NCBI GenBank assembly: GCA_973895155.1
Contig: OZ316897.1
Location: 3,100,001 to 3,164,000, forward strand
DNA from: Marsupella aquatica
Taxonomy: Eukaryota > Marchantiophyta
DNA: 64,000 bases
Direction of reading: 5' to 3'
Below are positions 24,111 to 35,743 of this stretch, piece after piece. A program made the translations under genes and the position numbers. The notes under the pieces are model-generated. The model worked only from the letters and a program-made list of their open reading frames with translations. It did no database searches and was not told where the DNA came from. Within the stretch, counting starts at the first letter, position 1, and every line of letters starts with the position of its first letter.

Positions 24111-27100
24111 TGTCAAGGTTATGCTCTCAACGTAGTGTCAAATCCAGATAGTGATGATTGGATTCTAGATAGTGCATGTACTTTTCATATTTGCTCTAGA
24201 AGAGATTGTTTCAGTTCTTATACGGTTTCCAACGGGTCAGTGTTGATGGGAAGTGGAATCCCATGTCAAGTTGTTGGACTTGGATCTGTAAGATTTCAGA
24301 TGTTTGATGGTGCTGTGAGAACATTGAGGAATGTGAGACATATTCCCAGCATGATGAAAAATCTCATTTCACTTGGAGTTTTAGAGGCAAATGGCCATCA
24401 ATGGAGTTTTGCTAATGGTGTCCTTCAGGTTTCAACTGGTACTAGAGTTGTCTTGAAGGGAAAGAGACATTGCAATCTATACGTTTTGGAGGGCAGTGTA
24501 GTCTGTGATCAAGCCAATGTAACCTTATCTCATGAGGAGACGGCCCGGCTGTGAGTGAAAAAGGTTAGGTTATTCTTCATTTGCAATCTTGTAAGTTGGA
24601 ATTTTGTGAGCACTGTGTGCCCCGGGTATGCAACTCCCCTTTTTATAAGGCAAGTTTTTAATTCCTTATAATGGCCTTATATCCAATTGACCATCTTAGA
24701 TTTCATTTTAGTCTACTAAAGTCTTGTACCTCTGAACTCAAGGAATCCAAAAATGTAACTTAAAAAAAAAACCAAACATGTTTTGATGTACAAAAAGTTG
24801 ATCAAAACCAAATTATATGGGTTTTTTTTAATACAGGGGTCTACAACCAAACTATCCAGCTTTTTAGGATTTTATTAAAATTTTAAAAATCTTTTAATAA
24901 AAATTACAACATGTATAGGAATATTTTTTAATTTCATATGGAAAATGAAGGAAACCAAACCTTTTATATGACTTGAAAATTTTTAAAAGTGGGAAACCCA
25001 GGTTTTTTCAAATTTTAATTATTTTGTATAGCCAACTTTTTAGTCCATATAAAAATGTATACCCCTATCTATTATATAAGAGTTGCGTACCCGGGCTGTG
25101 TGCTAGGGAAGCAGCACAGGAAACCCTTCGGAGTTGGAACTCACACCAACAAGGAGGTACTTGAGTATGTACATAGTGATGTGTGGGGTCCAGCCCCTAC
25201 TCCCTCACATTCTGGACGGTTATACTATGTCACGTTCATAGACGATTACTCAAGGTATGTGTGGATATACTTTCCACACCATAAGTCTGATGTTTTTGTC
25301 ACTTTTAAGGAGTGGAAAGCCCAATTTGAGAATCAGACTGGTAAAAAGGTGAGATATCTTCGATCGGATAACGGCGGTGAATACAGTTCCAGGGAATTTG
25401 GAACGTATTGTAAGGAGCAGGGGATTACCCGCCATCTCACAACAAGTTATACTCCTCAGCAGAATGGTGTTTCTGAGAGTCTCAACCGAACACTATTGGA
25501 CCGCTCGAGGAGTATGTTGAGTCAATCATGCTTACCACATGAGTTTTGGGCTGAAGCTGTCAACACTGCAGCTTATTTGGTAAATTTTTCTCCATCCAGT
25601 TCTATTGGATTCAAGATGCCATTTGAAATGAGGTACAGGCGTCCAGCAGATTACTCACATCTGAGGATTTTTGGATGTGTTGCTTATGTGCTTACACCTT
25701 CCCAGCTTCGATCCAAGCTGGAGTCCAAGTCGAAGAAGTGTATTTTCCTTGCCTATCAGAAAGGTGTGAAGGGTTATAGGTTATGGGATCCAGTAACCTG
25801 TAAACTAATTGTCAGTAGAGATGTGTCCTTTAATGAATCCAGATCATCAAAGGAGGGGGAGAGTTCTCAAGACTCCCATACTGACAAGGGGAAATCTCCC
25901 ATCCCGGACCGGGTTGAGGGGGAGATTAGTCATGATGCAATTCATGACAGGAGAGATGGAGAAGCTCCAGGCTTGGAGCTGGTTCCTGTGATGGAACAAG
26001 AGGAGAAAATTGTTACTAGGGTACCTCAACTTCAACCAGCAGCAGCAACAGATCAGCCTGAGTCATCTACTAGTAAGAAGAACTTCTAGTCGTTCTACTA
26101 GAGCTCCTATCAGGTATGGTCAATGGGCAGACTCATCTAAGCTAGATGATATTGACATTGCACCTGATGAAGATGATATGGCTTTGATCTTGGATGAAGG
26201 AGAGCCTTCTTCGTATAGTGAGGCTTGTGCTTCAGAGCACAAGCATGAGTGGAATGCAGCAATGCAGAGGGAGTTGCAATCTTTGAGTGACAACAAGACA
26301 TGGGAGCTGGTGGAGCTTCCAAGAGGTCAGCAAGTGGTGGATAGCAAGTGGATTTACAAGTTGAAGGATAGTCCTTCAGAGGGTGGAGACAAGATCTACA
26401 AGGCAAGGCTTGTTGCCAAGGGATTCACTCAGGAGAAAGGAGTGGATTACAATAAGGTCTTTTCATCGGTGGCTAAGTATTCCACAATTCGGATCTTGTG
26501 TCAGCTTGTTGTATTTTTTGGTCTGGTGATGGATCAGATGGATGTTGTTACTGCTTTTCTCTATGGCAACTTGGAAGAGATGATCTTCATGAGACAGCCA
26601 CTAGGCTTTATGAAGAAGGGCCAAGAGAACTTAGTTTGCAGATTGCTCAAGTCCTTGTATGGATTGAAGTAGTCTCCAAGACAGTGGAACAAGCGGTTTG
26701 ATGATTTCATGTTTGCTCAAGGTTTTACAAGGATGGTGTACGATCCTTGTGTGTATACAAAATCAGTCAAGAATGATGTATTTGGTTTCGTCATTCTGGT
26801 AATCTATGTGGATGACATGCTGATTGTGGCTAAAGATCAATCTGAGGTTGACAGTCTCAAGGCGAAATTGAGTGTTGAATTCAGGATGAAGGATCTTGGT
26901 AAGGCCAAGAGGATCTTAGGGATGGAGATTTTTAGGAACTCTGAGACTGGACAGTTGTGCTTGAGTCAAGGCCAATATGCGAGGAAAGTACTTGCACGAT
27001 TCAACATGGAGAACTGTAAGCCAGTGAGTATTCCTTTAGCTTCACATTTCAAGTTATCATCTGCTTTCTCTCCTACGGATGCTGTGGAGAAAGGTCTGAT

Positions 27101-27765
27101 GGCTAAGATTCCTTATGAGAAGGCAGTAGGCAGTCTGATTTATTTGATGACTTGTACTAGGCCTGACTTGGCCCTAGCGATGGGCAAGGTCAGCAGATTC
27201 ATATCAAATCCAGGGAAGGTACATTGGGAAGCTGTGAAATGGATTCTCAGGTATGTGAAGGGAACACAGGACTATGGATTACTATTTGATAACAGATCAG
27301 ATAGAACGTTAGTTGGCTATGTAGATTCTGACTATGGAGGCTGTTTGGATACAAGGAGGTCTACAACTGGGTTTGTATACACTCTTGGAGGAGGATGTAT
27401 CAGTTGGAAATCTACCTTGCAGAAGTGTATATCTCAATCTACTACGGAAGTAGAGTATGTTGCAGCAACAGAAGCAGCAAAGGAAGCAATTTGGTTGGAT
27501 AAGTTGATCGCAGAGATAGCATGGAAAAATGACTCTAAACTGTGATAGTCAAAGTGCTCTTCACTTGGCTGCTAACCAGGTGATGGATAGCAAGGTGAAG
27601 CACATTGATATCAGGTACCATTTTATCAGGCAAGCAATGTCTGATAAAACTTTTGAGCTAGTCAAGATTGATGGAAAGCTTAATCCCGCTGATGCTTTTA
27701 CCAAAGTGATTCCTTTGGAGAGTTTCTCAAGACATCGTGCTACTTTGCAGGTTTTGCAGTTGTAG
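24111..27765 (+). pseudogene. pol: Copia-2 pol (PR-IN-RT-RH), interrupted
   Basis: Protease active site WILDSACTFH is present. Integrase is split by a 475-bp MITE and a small deletion around 24555-24600, then continues with CVLGKQHRKPFG, DVWGPAP, SDNGGEYSS and TSYTPQQNG. RT includes WIYKLKD, the VAKGFTQEKGVDY region, QMDVVTAFLYGNLEE and YVDDML (about 26804-26821). RNase H includes GGCISWKSTLQKC and TEVEYVAATEA, with a small deletion near 27520 that shifts frame. Further lesions: a frameshift near 26075 and TAG at 26671. The C-terminal end is about 27765. RT is more complete than in Copia-1. Confidence 0.9.
24621..25095. mobile_element. 475-bp MITE in Copia-2, 8-bp TSD
   Basis: Ends CCCGGGTATGCAACTC and GAGTTGCGTACCCGGG are inverted repeats (15 of 16). 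Exact target duplication CTGTGTGC at 24613-24620 and 25096-25103. The interior is AT-rich and non-coding. Removal restores the integrase sequence seen in Copia-1. It is the youngest layer here: MITE in Copia-2 in giant A. Confidence 0.9.
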
Positions 27766-27972
27766 TGCAAGTAGAGTTATTTAGCAATGTGTGACTATTT
27801 GTATATGGATTACTCATTCCTGTTAGGCTACGACTTAGTTCTAGTTAACCCTTAGTTAACCCTTGTGGTTTTTAGGGGGAGACCTGGTTTGGTAATTGTC
27901 TAGAACTTCCCGTTGAGGAATCCATATGGTAGCATTTAGTCCAGTCCCCAAGACAAGAGTCAAGGGGGAGTT

Positions 27973-28316
27973 TGTTAGATATTGCTCTAGTCTTGTGACT
28001 CATGAGCTAACCACAGTTAGTCTAACTCTGGTTAGGACTTCACTAATGTTAGCGGTAGTGCTGGTGTGCATATAGCCAGGGCTGATGCTAGACCCTGGTG
28101 GAACTTAGGCTCATTGTTACGGAGCTAGTTGAGAGATAGGGAGAGCTTGTGTTGTGGATGCTTGGTATGGCCGGTCGGCCTAGAGTGCAGTAAAGCTCTT
28201 GTGTGTTCCCGTGGACGTAGCCTCATGTAGAGGTGAACCACGTATCTCTCTGTGTCGACTCTTGTCCGTTGGATGGTTCATGGGCGCGCCGTTGCAAATG
28301 TCGTCTATGCTCAACA
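27973..28316 (+). repeat. Copia-2 3' LTR
   Basis: 344 bp, TGTTAGATATTGC to CTCAACA, followed directly by the CCAAC target duplication. The low LTR divergence points to a fairly recent insertion. Confidence 0.95.
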
Positions 28317-28530
28317 CCAACATCGGATTTCAAATCGAGATACTGTCGACACAAAAACAAAGAATTGTCACAATCCAGAATTCCGATACACTTCATCTAA
28401 AAAAAGTGCAAATTCCAAAACCTAGAAAAACAATGCTTTTCACGTGATCCTTCTAAAAGCTAAATCTGAGCGTCAAACAAAATGAGTAAAACACAAGATT
28501 TCATTTTCGCCATCAAAATGGCAAACTGAA

Positions 28531-28553
28531 AATGGGATACGGCGTATCCCATT
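28531..28553. repeat. A-type palindrome
   Basis: AATGGGATAC, spacer GGC, GTATCCCATT. The right arm continues TTCGGATTCAAC as in longer copies. Confidence 0.85.
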
Positions 28554-28760
28554 TCGGATTCAACCGTTGAATGTGGACGAAAACCGCACCAAATCATTCT
28601 CTTTACGCTTCCATTTAACCTTAGGTTAAAAATATTTGAATTTTAACTGCGGTAAAACCAAAAACTGCGAAAAACTGACCGCGGACTATAGTCGACCCAC
28701 ACAGTTAGTTCAGTTAACCCGACAACATGTCCAGAAATTTTTTAGCCCATAACGCATGAT

Positions 28761-28790
28761 GAATACGAGATGGGATCCCATCTGGTATTC
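28761..28790. repeat. A-type palindrome, compact centre
   Basis: GAATACGAGATGGGAT is mirrored by ATCCCATCTGGTATTC with no spacer at the centre; the arms extend to about 15 bp. Confidence 0.75.
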
Positions 28791-29141
28791 AACCTCTACA
28801 TTTTGAAGTTTTTGCATTGCATACCTTGATATTCCAGTTTGAAGACCAACTGGGATCCATGGCAACTTCCTAAAAAATCTACAATTTAAATTTCAGCATT
28901 ATTTGAAAAGACAGACTCTCACGTGAAAAAACCCTCGTATGGACCAATCAGGGAATGCCACGTGTCCCATGCCCCCAAAAACTATAAAAGGAAGAGCTCG
29001 CATCTGTTTTTCATCTTCATTTCTCGCGATTACTTTGAGGTTCGTTCAGTATTTAGTAGTTTTTTTCATAGAATACTGTAATCTGAATTATCTCTGTTGG
29101 ATAGGAATACGTACTCCTATACAACCCTTGTTTGATTCTCT

Positions 29142-32100
29142 ATGGCGTCTTCAAGTGATGAGTCAATTTACAGTTCAGATGCATCTTCGCCAGATGTTGT
29201 TTGAAAATTTATTCTATCTCGTTTGATGAATGAATTACCAGCCTCACAGAGAGTAGTGCCAGAGATTTCATTTTCCTCAAAATCAGAGAAATCAGAGTCT
29301 GATTCAGAGTCTCGTAGGAGTGTTGTGGGTGCTCCGATTTCATACCATGTCTCTCCAAGTAAACCTCTTAAATGACGTCTACTTGTAAAGAAGCCTAATG
29401 TAGTTCCAACGACAGAGACGCCTGGTTCACCGCGAACCCCGACAGATCTTCAAAGACCCGGTTTTTAATGCCAAGAACAACGTTACCATGTAGGCCCGCC
29501 CAAAGATCTCCGTTGGTTTTTCTCTACTCAAATGTTGAGAAACGGTGAACGCGAATTGCCTATTTTGTCTCCTTCAGTACCAAATTCCTTGGATCAAATA
29601 CGAAGTGGGATCCATGGATCCCACTTAGTATTCCCTCGTGGTATTTTGCAGAATCCTGTGCCCGAGTCACCGGTCTTGCGGATTTCCAACCCGAGTTCCG
29701 ATGGTGGAATGCAAAATGGGATACACGGATCCCAATTCGTATTGCGCAACGGAAAATTACCAAGTCATGACGCAGAACAGCAAGTGGGAAATTTTTCACT
29801 TCGAAGTCCCGAAGGACGAATACAAGTTGGGATCCTTGGATCCCAATCGGTATTCCCATCAATTGTTTCACCGAGTGGTACAACTAAGAACATGGGGCTT
29901 CGAAGCCCTTTGGCGAGGATGTAGTGTGAGGTTTTTGGATCTTCCATTGGACGGCAAGTGCAGAATGAAAGAGGGAAGAGATCTACTGTCCAGAAAATTC
30001 CTCGGAGATTATTGCGAAGTGAGCTGCCGGAGAGAGAGCCCAAAAATTCAAGGGTACATGCTAAATTGAAACTTGTCCAAAGATTATTCAATGGTCAAGA
30101 TGAGCCCTCAAGTCAAGAAGAATCACCTAGGCTGGGATTACAGTCTCAGAGACAAGTGGGCGGTACTCCGACTGAAGATGTGAATATCATTACAAGATTT
30201 CAAACTAGAAATCTTCGAACACCTATTACATTTTCAGAAGACTCTGAAGAGAGATGAGAGGAGGTTGCAAATGACAGAGAGACTGTTGTAATCTCAAATG
30301 TTGTTGAAGAGATCCTGGGATGTGAGATTGTTCATGAAACAGTTACAGAAAATGTGGAGAGTGGAAACAACTCTATCAAAGATCTTTTTGTTTTGAATTC
30401 TAATTCACTAGAAAATAGTGGGGGGGTAAGTTCTCCCGACACTATTTAGGATAGAGTAGAGGTGACAAGACCCAGCAAGAAAATCAGAGATCAGATGATT
30501 AGAAAAGATAGACTTACCATTGCAAATCTAAAAAAACACAAAATTAAAGATATTTTTAAGTATCCCTGTTGTGACAAGTTTTGCTTGAGGTCTCTGGGTC
30601 TAGAGGAATGCTCAAAACAACGCAAGTATTATTTTGGTCTTAAACACTTGCAAAAAATATTTTGCTACGAGGTTGTATCATGAACAACTGTAGTACTTCT
30701 CGTCGATATAGTGTAAATGGACAACCTATATGTAGAGGAGGATTCAAGAAACTATATTCTTTAGGTAATAATAGATTGGCAACTATCCATGCAAACATGT
30801 TTACAAGGATTGAACGAGATACCTTTTGTAAGGAAGACTCACCTTCATTTCTAAACTTGGTGGAATGGTTGAAAGATTTTTTCCAAAAAAATATGGACAG
30901 TCTTCCCCATAAAGAGATTCATCACTTGCCAGACAATTGGACAAAGCAAGAGATACATGGAATCTTTGAAGCTGAAACAATGTTGCGAGAAGAACAACAA
31001 GTTACATATTCTTATTTTTTGCGTGTTTGGAAAAAAAAGTTTCCAAATGTACGAATTCCTAGAAGGAGTTGATTTTCTACTTGTGGTTCTTGTACTGAAT
31101 TCAAGGCTCTTCGGGACAAAGCAACAACTGAAGAGGATAAAAGTAAGTTCCACTAACTATAACCTTCAACTTTAATTTGATGACATGTACTTCAATATTT
31201 GTCAAAGTTTATCCTTAGTTATTGATTTTTAATTCATTGCTATTATATCATTTCAGGAAGGTACATCAATGCCCTTATGGAGCATCGAAAAGTACAATCA
31301 TTGGAAAGGATGAAGTTAGCCAAGCATCGTAAAAAATGTTATGATGGGCCAAAAATGTTATGATGGGCCCAACAAGTATTTGGGTATTTGTATAGATGGT
31401 ATGGATCAAAAGAAAACAGAGCTACCACATTTTCTTTGTTGTCCGAAGAACATGGATGAAAAACATTTCATTCCAATACATGTTGTAGGTTGTCTCATCT
31501 TCAACAGGAACCTTGCAGCAAAAGTATTTTTGACATATCCCAATATCCATAATGATGCAAACTTGACCATACATGTTATTCAAAATGTATTGAATACATG
31601 GGAATGATGGGACATTACCAAGAGTGTTATATCTTCAATTAGATAATACCACGTACTAGGGAAAACAAGAATAAATTCTTGATGGCTTATCTTCACATTT
31701 AGTAGATTTGAAATTTTTTGACAAGATTAAAGTGGGTTTCTTGTTGGTCAGTCATACACATGACCAGATAGATCAGATGTTTAGTAAATTTTTGTCTAGG
31801 TTAAACAAGCACAAAGCATTTCGCTTGGAGACTCTTGAGGATATTATTCGATGAGCATATTCACCTGAAGCTTTGATCATATTTGTGGATGAAGTAGCCG
31901 ATTTTCAAAAATTTGTCAATGAAAACGACCAGCCAAATGAGAAGGGAGTCTCAAGTAGAGTCTTGAGAGATCTCAATCTCATAACTTTTCAAAGGCAAGT
32001 CAGATTCAAACAAGTCATGGAGGATGGAAACGAAGAGACAACATTTCACGGGAAACATCTTTCCACGACCCAGGATTGGGGAGATGCAGTGACGTTTGTC

Positions 32101-32883
32101 AATTACATTCCAACTTCAAGAATGTGGGTTGCTGCACAAATGTCACTAAAGTCAGCAAAAGGTGTTGAGAGGGATGATGTCCATGATTCTTCCAATACAG
32201 ATGGTGCATTAACTACTCTGGTGAAATATCAAAAAGCTATCCAGGAAGGTTTCAATTACTTTGACAATGAAGATAAACTTTGGTGGATGAGTTTTTTTTA
32301 GAAACAAAAAGATATTATCAAAAACCACCTAGAGGAAGGTGAGTGGTTATTTGAGTGGGTTTGGCCGCAACAAAATCAAGGTGCACAACTACTTCCAAGG
32401 GTGAGAAATGAACTTTTTGAAGAAGGTGTTGATCCAACTTTGGTTGACAAAGTTGCTGGACCACAAAGAATTATGTACTCCGAACCTCAACGAAAGCAAG
32501 CTGAATTTGGAGATTTCAGAGATATGGAAGTTAACAATAAGTGGTCCATGATATGTGTAGCAGCACACAAGGATCCAGAAGGCAAGTTGTTTTGGATGGC
32601 AAAGGTGTCAAAGATTTTGACAAGAACTGCAGACATTTATGAGAGAATCAAAATCACATGGTACACACTGAGGCAAGTGCTGAGTCTGCTATTGATGGGA
32701 AATATTTTCCAGAGAAAGATAATATATCTAATCGACTTCTCCAAGATGAACTAGTTCTATCATCAACAGCGGTGTATGCATACAACTTTGTGCTTTTAAG
32801 TACTAATCAAATAGCAGCAAAAACTAAAAAAATTATAGAGTCTGCTATATTAGAGCGAGGTTCCGCACACTTAGAGGATTGAG
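29142..32883 (+). pseudogene. DUF7869-like DDE transposase of giant A, decayed
   Basis: Probable catalytic transposase of giant A. From MASSSDES at 29142 a Ser-rich N-region runs in one frame to about 30683 with stops (29202 and others). Conserved parts then follow in other frames: RRYSVNGQPICRGGFKKLY (30707); CGSCTEFKALRDKATTEEDK, a GT-AG intron 31143-31256, then RRYINALMEHRK; LGICIDGMDQKKTELPHF (first catalytic Asp); VFLTYPNIHNDANLTIHV; LQLDNTTRENKNKF-like (second Asp); KVGFLLVGHTHDQIDQMFS. I recognise this as the DUF7869-type domain with RNase H-like DDE layout. A duplication near 31331-31366 and a poly-T run near 32295 shift the frame. Assignment as transposase is by motif layout; the exact family is uncertain. 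Confidence 0.7.
29596..29855 (+). repeat. Three A-type palindromes inside a coding frame
   Basis: At 29596-29633, 29707-29744 and 29818-29855 the dyads have the form GAATACnAAnTGGGATCC and its mirror. Each reads in frame, as SGIHGS, NGIHGS and VGILGS, inside the N-region of the transposase gene. Spacing is about 111 bp, a multiple of three. Confidence 0.75.
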
Positions 32884-33159
32884 ATTGATGTCCTTAAACA
32901 GGTACATGCATCAATTTTAGAATTTGATCTCAAATGAAATTTTCTAAGGTTACATGCTCTTTTATAGTTGTACCATTTTTTGGTAAATAAAGACTGTGCA
33001 TCAAGGCATTGTGTAATATGCCATTGAATTCTGATTTTGTCCATATTTTGAAGAACAAATAGATCATAATCTGAATTGTTTTGGTTGTTGAGGTACCTGA
33101 GAAAGAATCTTAAAGTTAATCCAAAGTGTTAAATAATTGAACTAAATAAGTGTTAAAAT

Positions 33160-33900
33160 AACTTTTCAAATCCTTACCATTGGATTGTAAATCTCCACAA
33201 CTCCCATTGGAACTTTTCCAAAAAATAATTCTCATTCCATTGTAAAATATCTGCAAATTATCATTCAAAGTTCTTAGTCCAAAGTGTTTATATTTATATA
33301 CCACATAAATAATTTAAAATGGAAAAAATGTAATAGAATATATACATACTTGCTCAGTATTGATCCAATTACATGGGTTGAGTGTAGACCGGCGAGAGAG
33401 TCTAGATGATACATTTTGATTGAAGATTCAATCCGATCCAAACATAATTATTACAACCAGACTCCAGTGCATGCTCATGTGAATTGGCATGAGAATGACC
33501 TCAATTTGGGAAAATGGTGGCTTGTAATAATTCCGCATCTTTTGAATTGATTCCAACAAGGTCTCAGCTGGTTCTGTTTCAATCCTTGAAACAAGCCAAG
33601 GGTAAAAAAAAGAGGACAATGTGTTTACTGAGGGAGCCAGATCTCCATGTTCCTCGGTTATTAATTGTGGGTAAAATTCCATTATTTCATCACCCAAATA
33701 TTGACTGGGTTCAAGATGGCTCAATATTTTATTGTCCAAAAGAAACCCACTAGAAGGATTGTGTGAAAATCTATGCAGAACATGTTTTCAATCCTCTTTT
33801 GGTGCCTGCAAAGACATTACTTTGTGAAATAAGAACATAGTCCAATCATAATCTTCCTCAATATTGAACAAGTTTGGATCAATAGATACAACATGAGAGA
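33160..33900 (-). pseudogene. Ulp1-like (C48) SUMO-protease remnant
   Basis: Minus-strand frame 33739-33428 plus upstream codons reads FSHNPSSGFLL, DNKILSHLEPSQYLGDEI, FFYPWLVSRI and VILMPIHMSMHWSLVVI. The last matches the catalytic-His strand of Ulp1-type cysteine proteases (HWSLVVI). After a frameshift near 33425 the sequence MYHLDSLAGLHSTHV contains the catalytic Asp (HLDSL). A possible intron follows. The Gln/Cys part near 33180-33240 is not clearly preserved. Ulp1 domains are frequent cargo of plant MULE and CACTA elements. It lies between the transposase and the methyltransferase in giant A. Confidence 0.7.
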
Positions 33901-33917
33901 ACTAATCAAACTAAAGT

Positions 33918-35028
33918 CTACACCTCAAGGAATGAGCCAAGATCAAGTGCCGGAGCTTCATGTTCCATTTCATCATCTTCATCCTCATCATTGTCGTTCT
34001 CCTCCGCGGTTGTAATGATGCAAGTTTGAGTGGTCAGGGTGCTCATAGTACCACCAATAGGTGGTTGAACCTCGAAGCTCATGGGTCCTATACCCTCCTC
34101 TGTTGCTTCATCATTCAAGTCCCACGATTCATCCAGCGTGACAAGTCGGGTCCGGATACAATCCACCTGGCTTGAACTGAGCTCCACGGCTGTCACCGGA
34201 TGTTTCCCTAACAAGACAGCGCATGAGGTCAAACCACTCCCCGCACATAAATCAGCAACCCAATCCCCTGCTTCAATAAAATGTTGAATGAACCAATCTG
34301 CTAGAGCTATCGGCTTCTGGTAAGGGTTCACTATTTCCTCCAATGGTGTTACACATTTCTTTGTAACACAAGGGACTTTTATGATGTTTACCCTTTTTCT
34401 CATCATGTTCAAAATTGTACATGTCTCTGGTCCTAATACCACTCTTGTGATAATATCCGATTGACCAATTTTCAAAAGCCCAAGCCAATCGATTCCCGGA
34501 AGGATGAGCATGTACATTTGGCTTCGCCCAAATTCCAGCCTCTACACCTGCGTTACAAGTTTTTCCCAGAGCATTCATCACAGACCAAGTTTGCTGCAAA
34601 GAGTGAATCACAACAAACCTCCACATCTTTGAACTTGTCACCTTGGCAAAACACTTCACCATATCCATAATATCACTCTCTGAAAATGGGACCTCATCAT
34701 TTTCAGAGCCAGGCGCATTGAATCCATAAGGAATGTCTGCAATTGCAAGTGTGTAATTCCTTTTCTCTACAAACTTATCCAGCGCCTTGACATCTCCACA
34801 ATGCAATGTATATCTGATGAAATTTCCATCAACGTTTTTCCATTGATGGTCACTCGACTCTGCTTCAACCGTTTCAATCCCACGACAACGGTTGTAGTTT
34901 TCAATCGCTTCTTGGACATAATTCTTAAACCCCAGGGGAATAACACTCGAAGTCAACTCCTCCGAAGGCTTCTCAACCGCATCGGCACCAATTGCATCCT
35001 TGTTCTTCTTCTTCAAAAAAGCTTTCAA
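33918..35028 (-). pseudogene. DNA methyltransferase domain, giant A (beta-class order)
   Basis: Probable C-terminal part of the ParB-like gene upstream (37483-35744). From an acceptor TTTGCAG at 35029 the frame reads LKAFLKKKNK, then LHCGDVKALD and the catalytic-motif candidate AIADIPYGF (motif IV, DPPY class, near 34740), then VVIHSLQQTW. A one-base shift near 34390 leads to NPYQKPIALADWFIQHF, then GDWVADLCAGSGLTS (SAM-binding motif I, near 34253) and PVTAVELSSSQ. Motif IV before motif I is the beta-class amino-methyltransferase order (N6-adenine or N4-cytosine enzymes). It ends in an acidic Glu/Asp-rich tail. Domain call is good; activity of this copy is doubtful because of the frameshift. 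Confidence 0.75.
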
Positions 35029-35116
35029 CTGCAAACGCAAACTTGTTAAAAGAATCCGGAGAAAAGACAATTGGGAGAACCATTTAGGCATTCAAACAAT
35101 TAAATCTGGACAATAA

Positions 35117-35690
35117 ATGCGACATGGGATACCCCGTATCCCACTTCGCATTCAACCAAGCAAAAACCCCATTGAAACATCACCAACATCAAATAAACAC
35201 AGTTGAATCCGAGGTGGGATACCCCGTATCCCACTTCGCATTCAACCAAGCAAAAACCCTATTGAAACATCACCAACATCAAATAAACACAGTTGAATCC
35301 GAGATGGGATACCCCGTATCCCACTTTGCATTCAACCAAGCAAAAACCACATTGAAACATCACCAACATCAAATAACCACAAGTCAATCCGAGATGGGAT
35401 ACTGCGTATCCCACTTTGCATTCGACCAAGCAAAAACCACATAGAAACATCACCAACATCAAATAACCACAAGTCAATCCGAGATGGGATACCGCGTATC
35501 CCACTTTGCATTCGATCAAGCAAAAACCACATTGAAACATCACCAACATCAAATAACCACAAGTGAATCCGAGATGGGATACCGTGTATCCCACTTCGCA
35601 TTCGACCAAGCAAAAACCACATTGAACATCACCAACATCAAATAACCACAAGTGAATCCGAGATGGGATACGCCGTATCCAACTACACAT
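35117..35690. repeat. Tandem array of 7 A-type palindromes, ~90-bp unit
   Basis: Each unit of about 89-90 bp contains TGGGATACC, a short centre, GTATCCCA, then TTCGCATTCAACCAAGCAAA and AAACATCACCAACATCAAAT. The copies lie between the ParB-like and methyltransferase coding parts, in what is most simply an intron. The units also translate on both strands, but this is a by-product of a period divisible by three and not evidence of a gene. Confidence 0.85.
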
Positions 35691-35743
35691 TCAAACAAGA
35701 ATTCCAGGAAGGAAATCACCCAAATTGTTAAAACCATATAAGA

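Larger units (their letters stand above)
21564..28316 (+). mobile_element. Copia-2, Ty1/copia retrotransposon, complete ends
   Basis: A 6,753-bp element with two 344-bp LTRs (21564-21907 and 27973-28316) differing at about 8 positions (about 97.7% identity). It is flanked by a perfect 5-bp duplication CCAAC (21559-21563 and 28317-28321). PBS is TGGTATCAGAGC at 21910; the polypurine tract is AAGGGGGAG before 27973. It is the same family as Copia-1. It inserted close inside the left TIR of giant A, so it is younger than A. A 475-bp MITE sits in its integrase region. Gag has lost its nucleocapsid part and carries stops. Confidence 0.96.
28322..29141. other. Giant A left non-coding arm
   Basis: Sub-terminal region between Copia-2 and the transposase gene. 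It contains two A-type palindromes and no gene. Confidence 0.6.

Noticed and set aside
35117-35690. Regular palindromic repeats resembling a CRISPR array
   Set aside because: The whole 90-bp unit is repeated, with no unique spacers, and the locus is in a eukaryotic transposon with introns. It is a tandem minisatellite of the A palindrome.
35259-35690. Open frames through the palindrome array on both strands
   Set aside because: They arise from a repeat period divisible by three; the peptide is merely the repeat translated.
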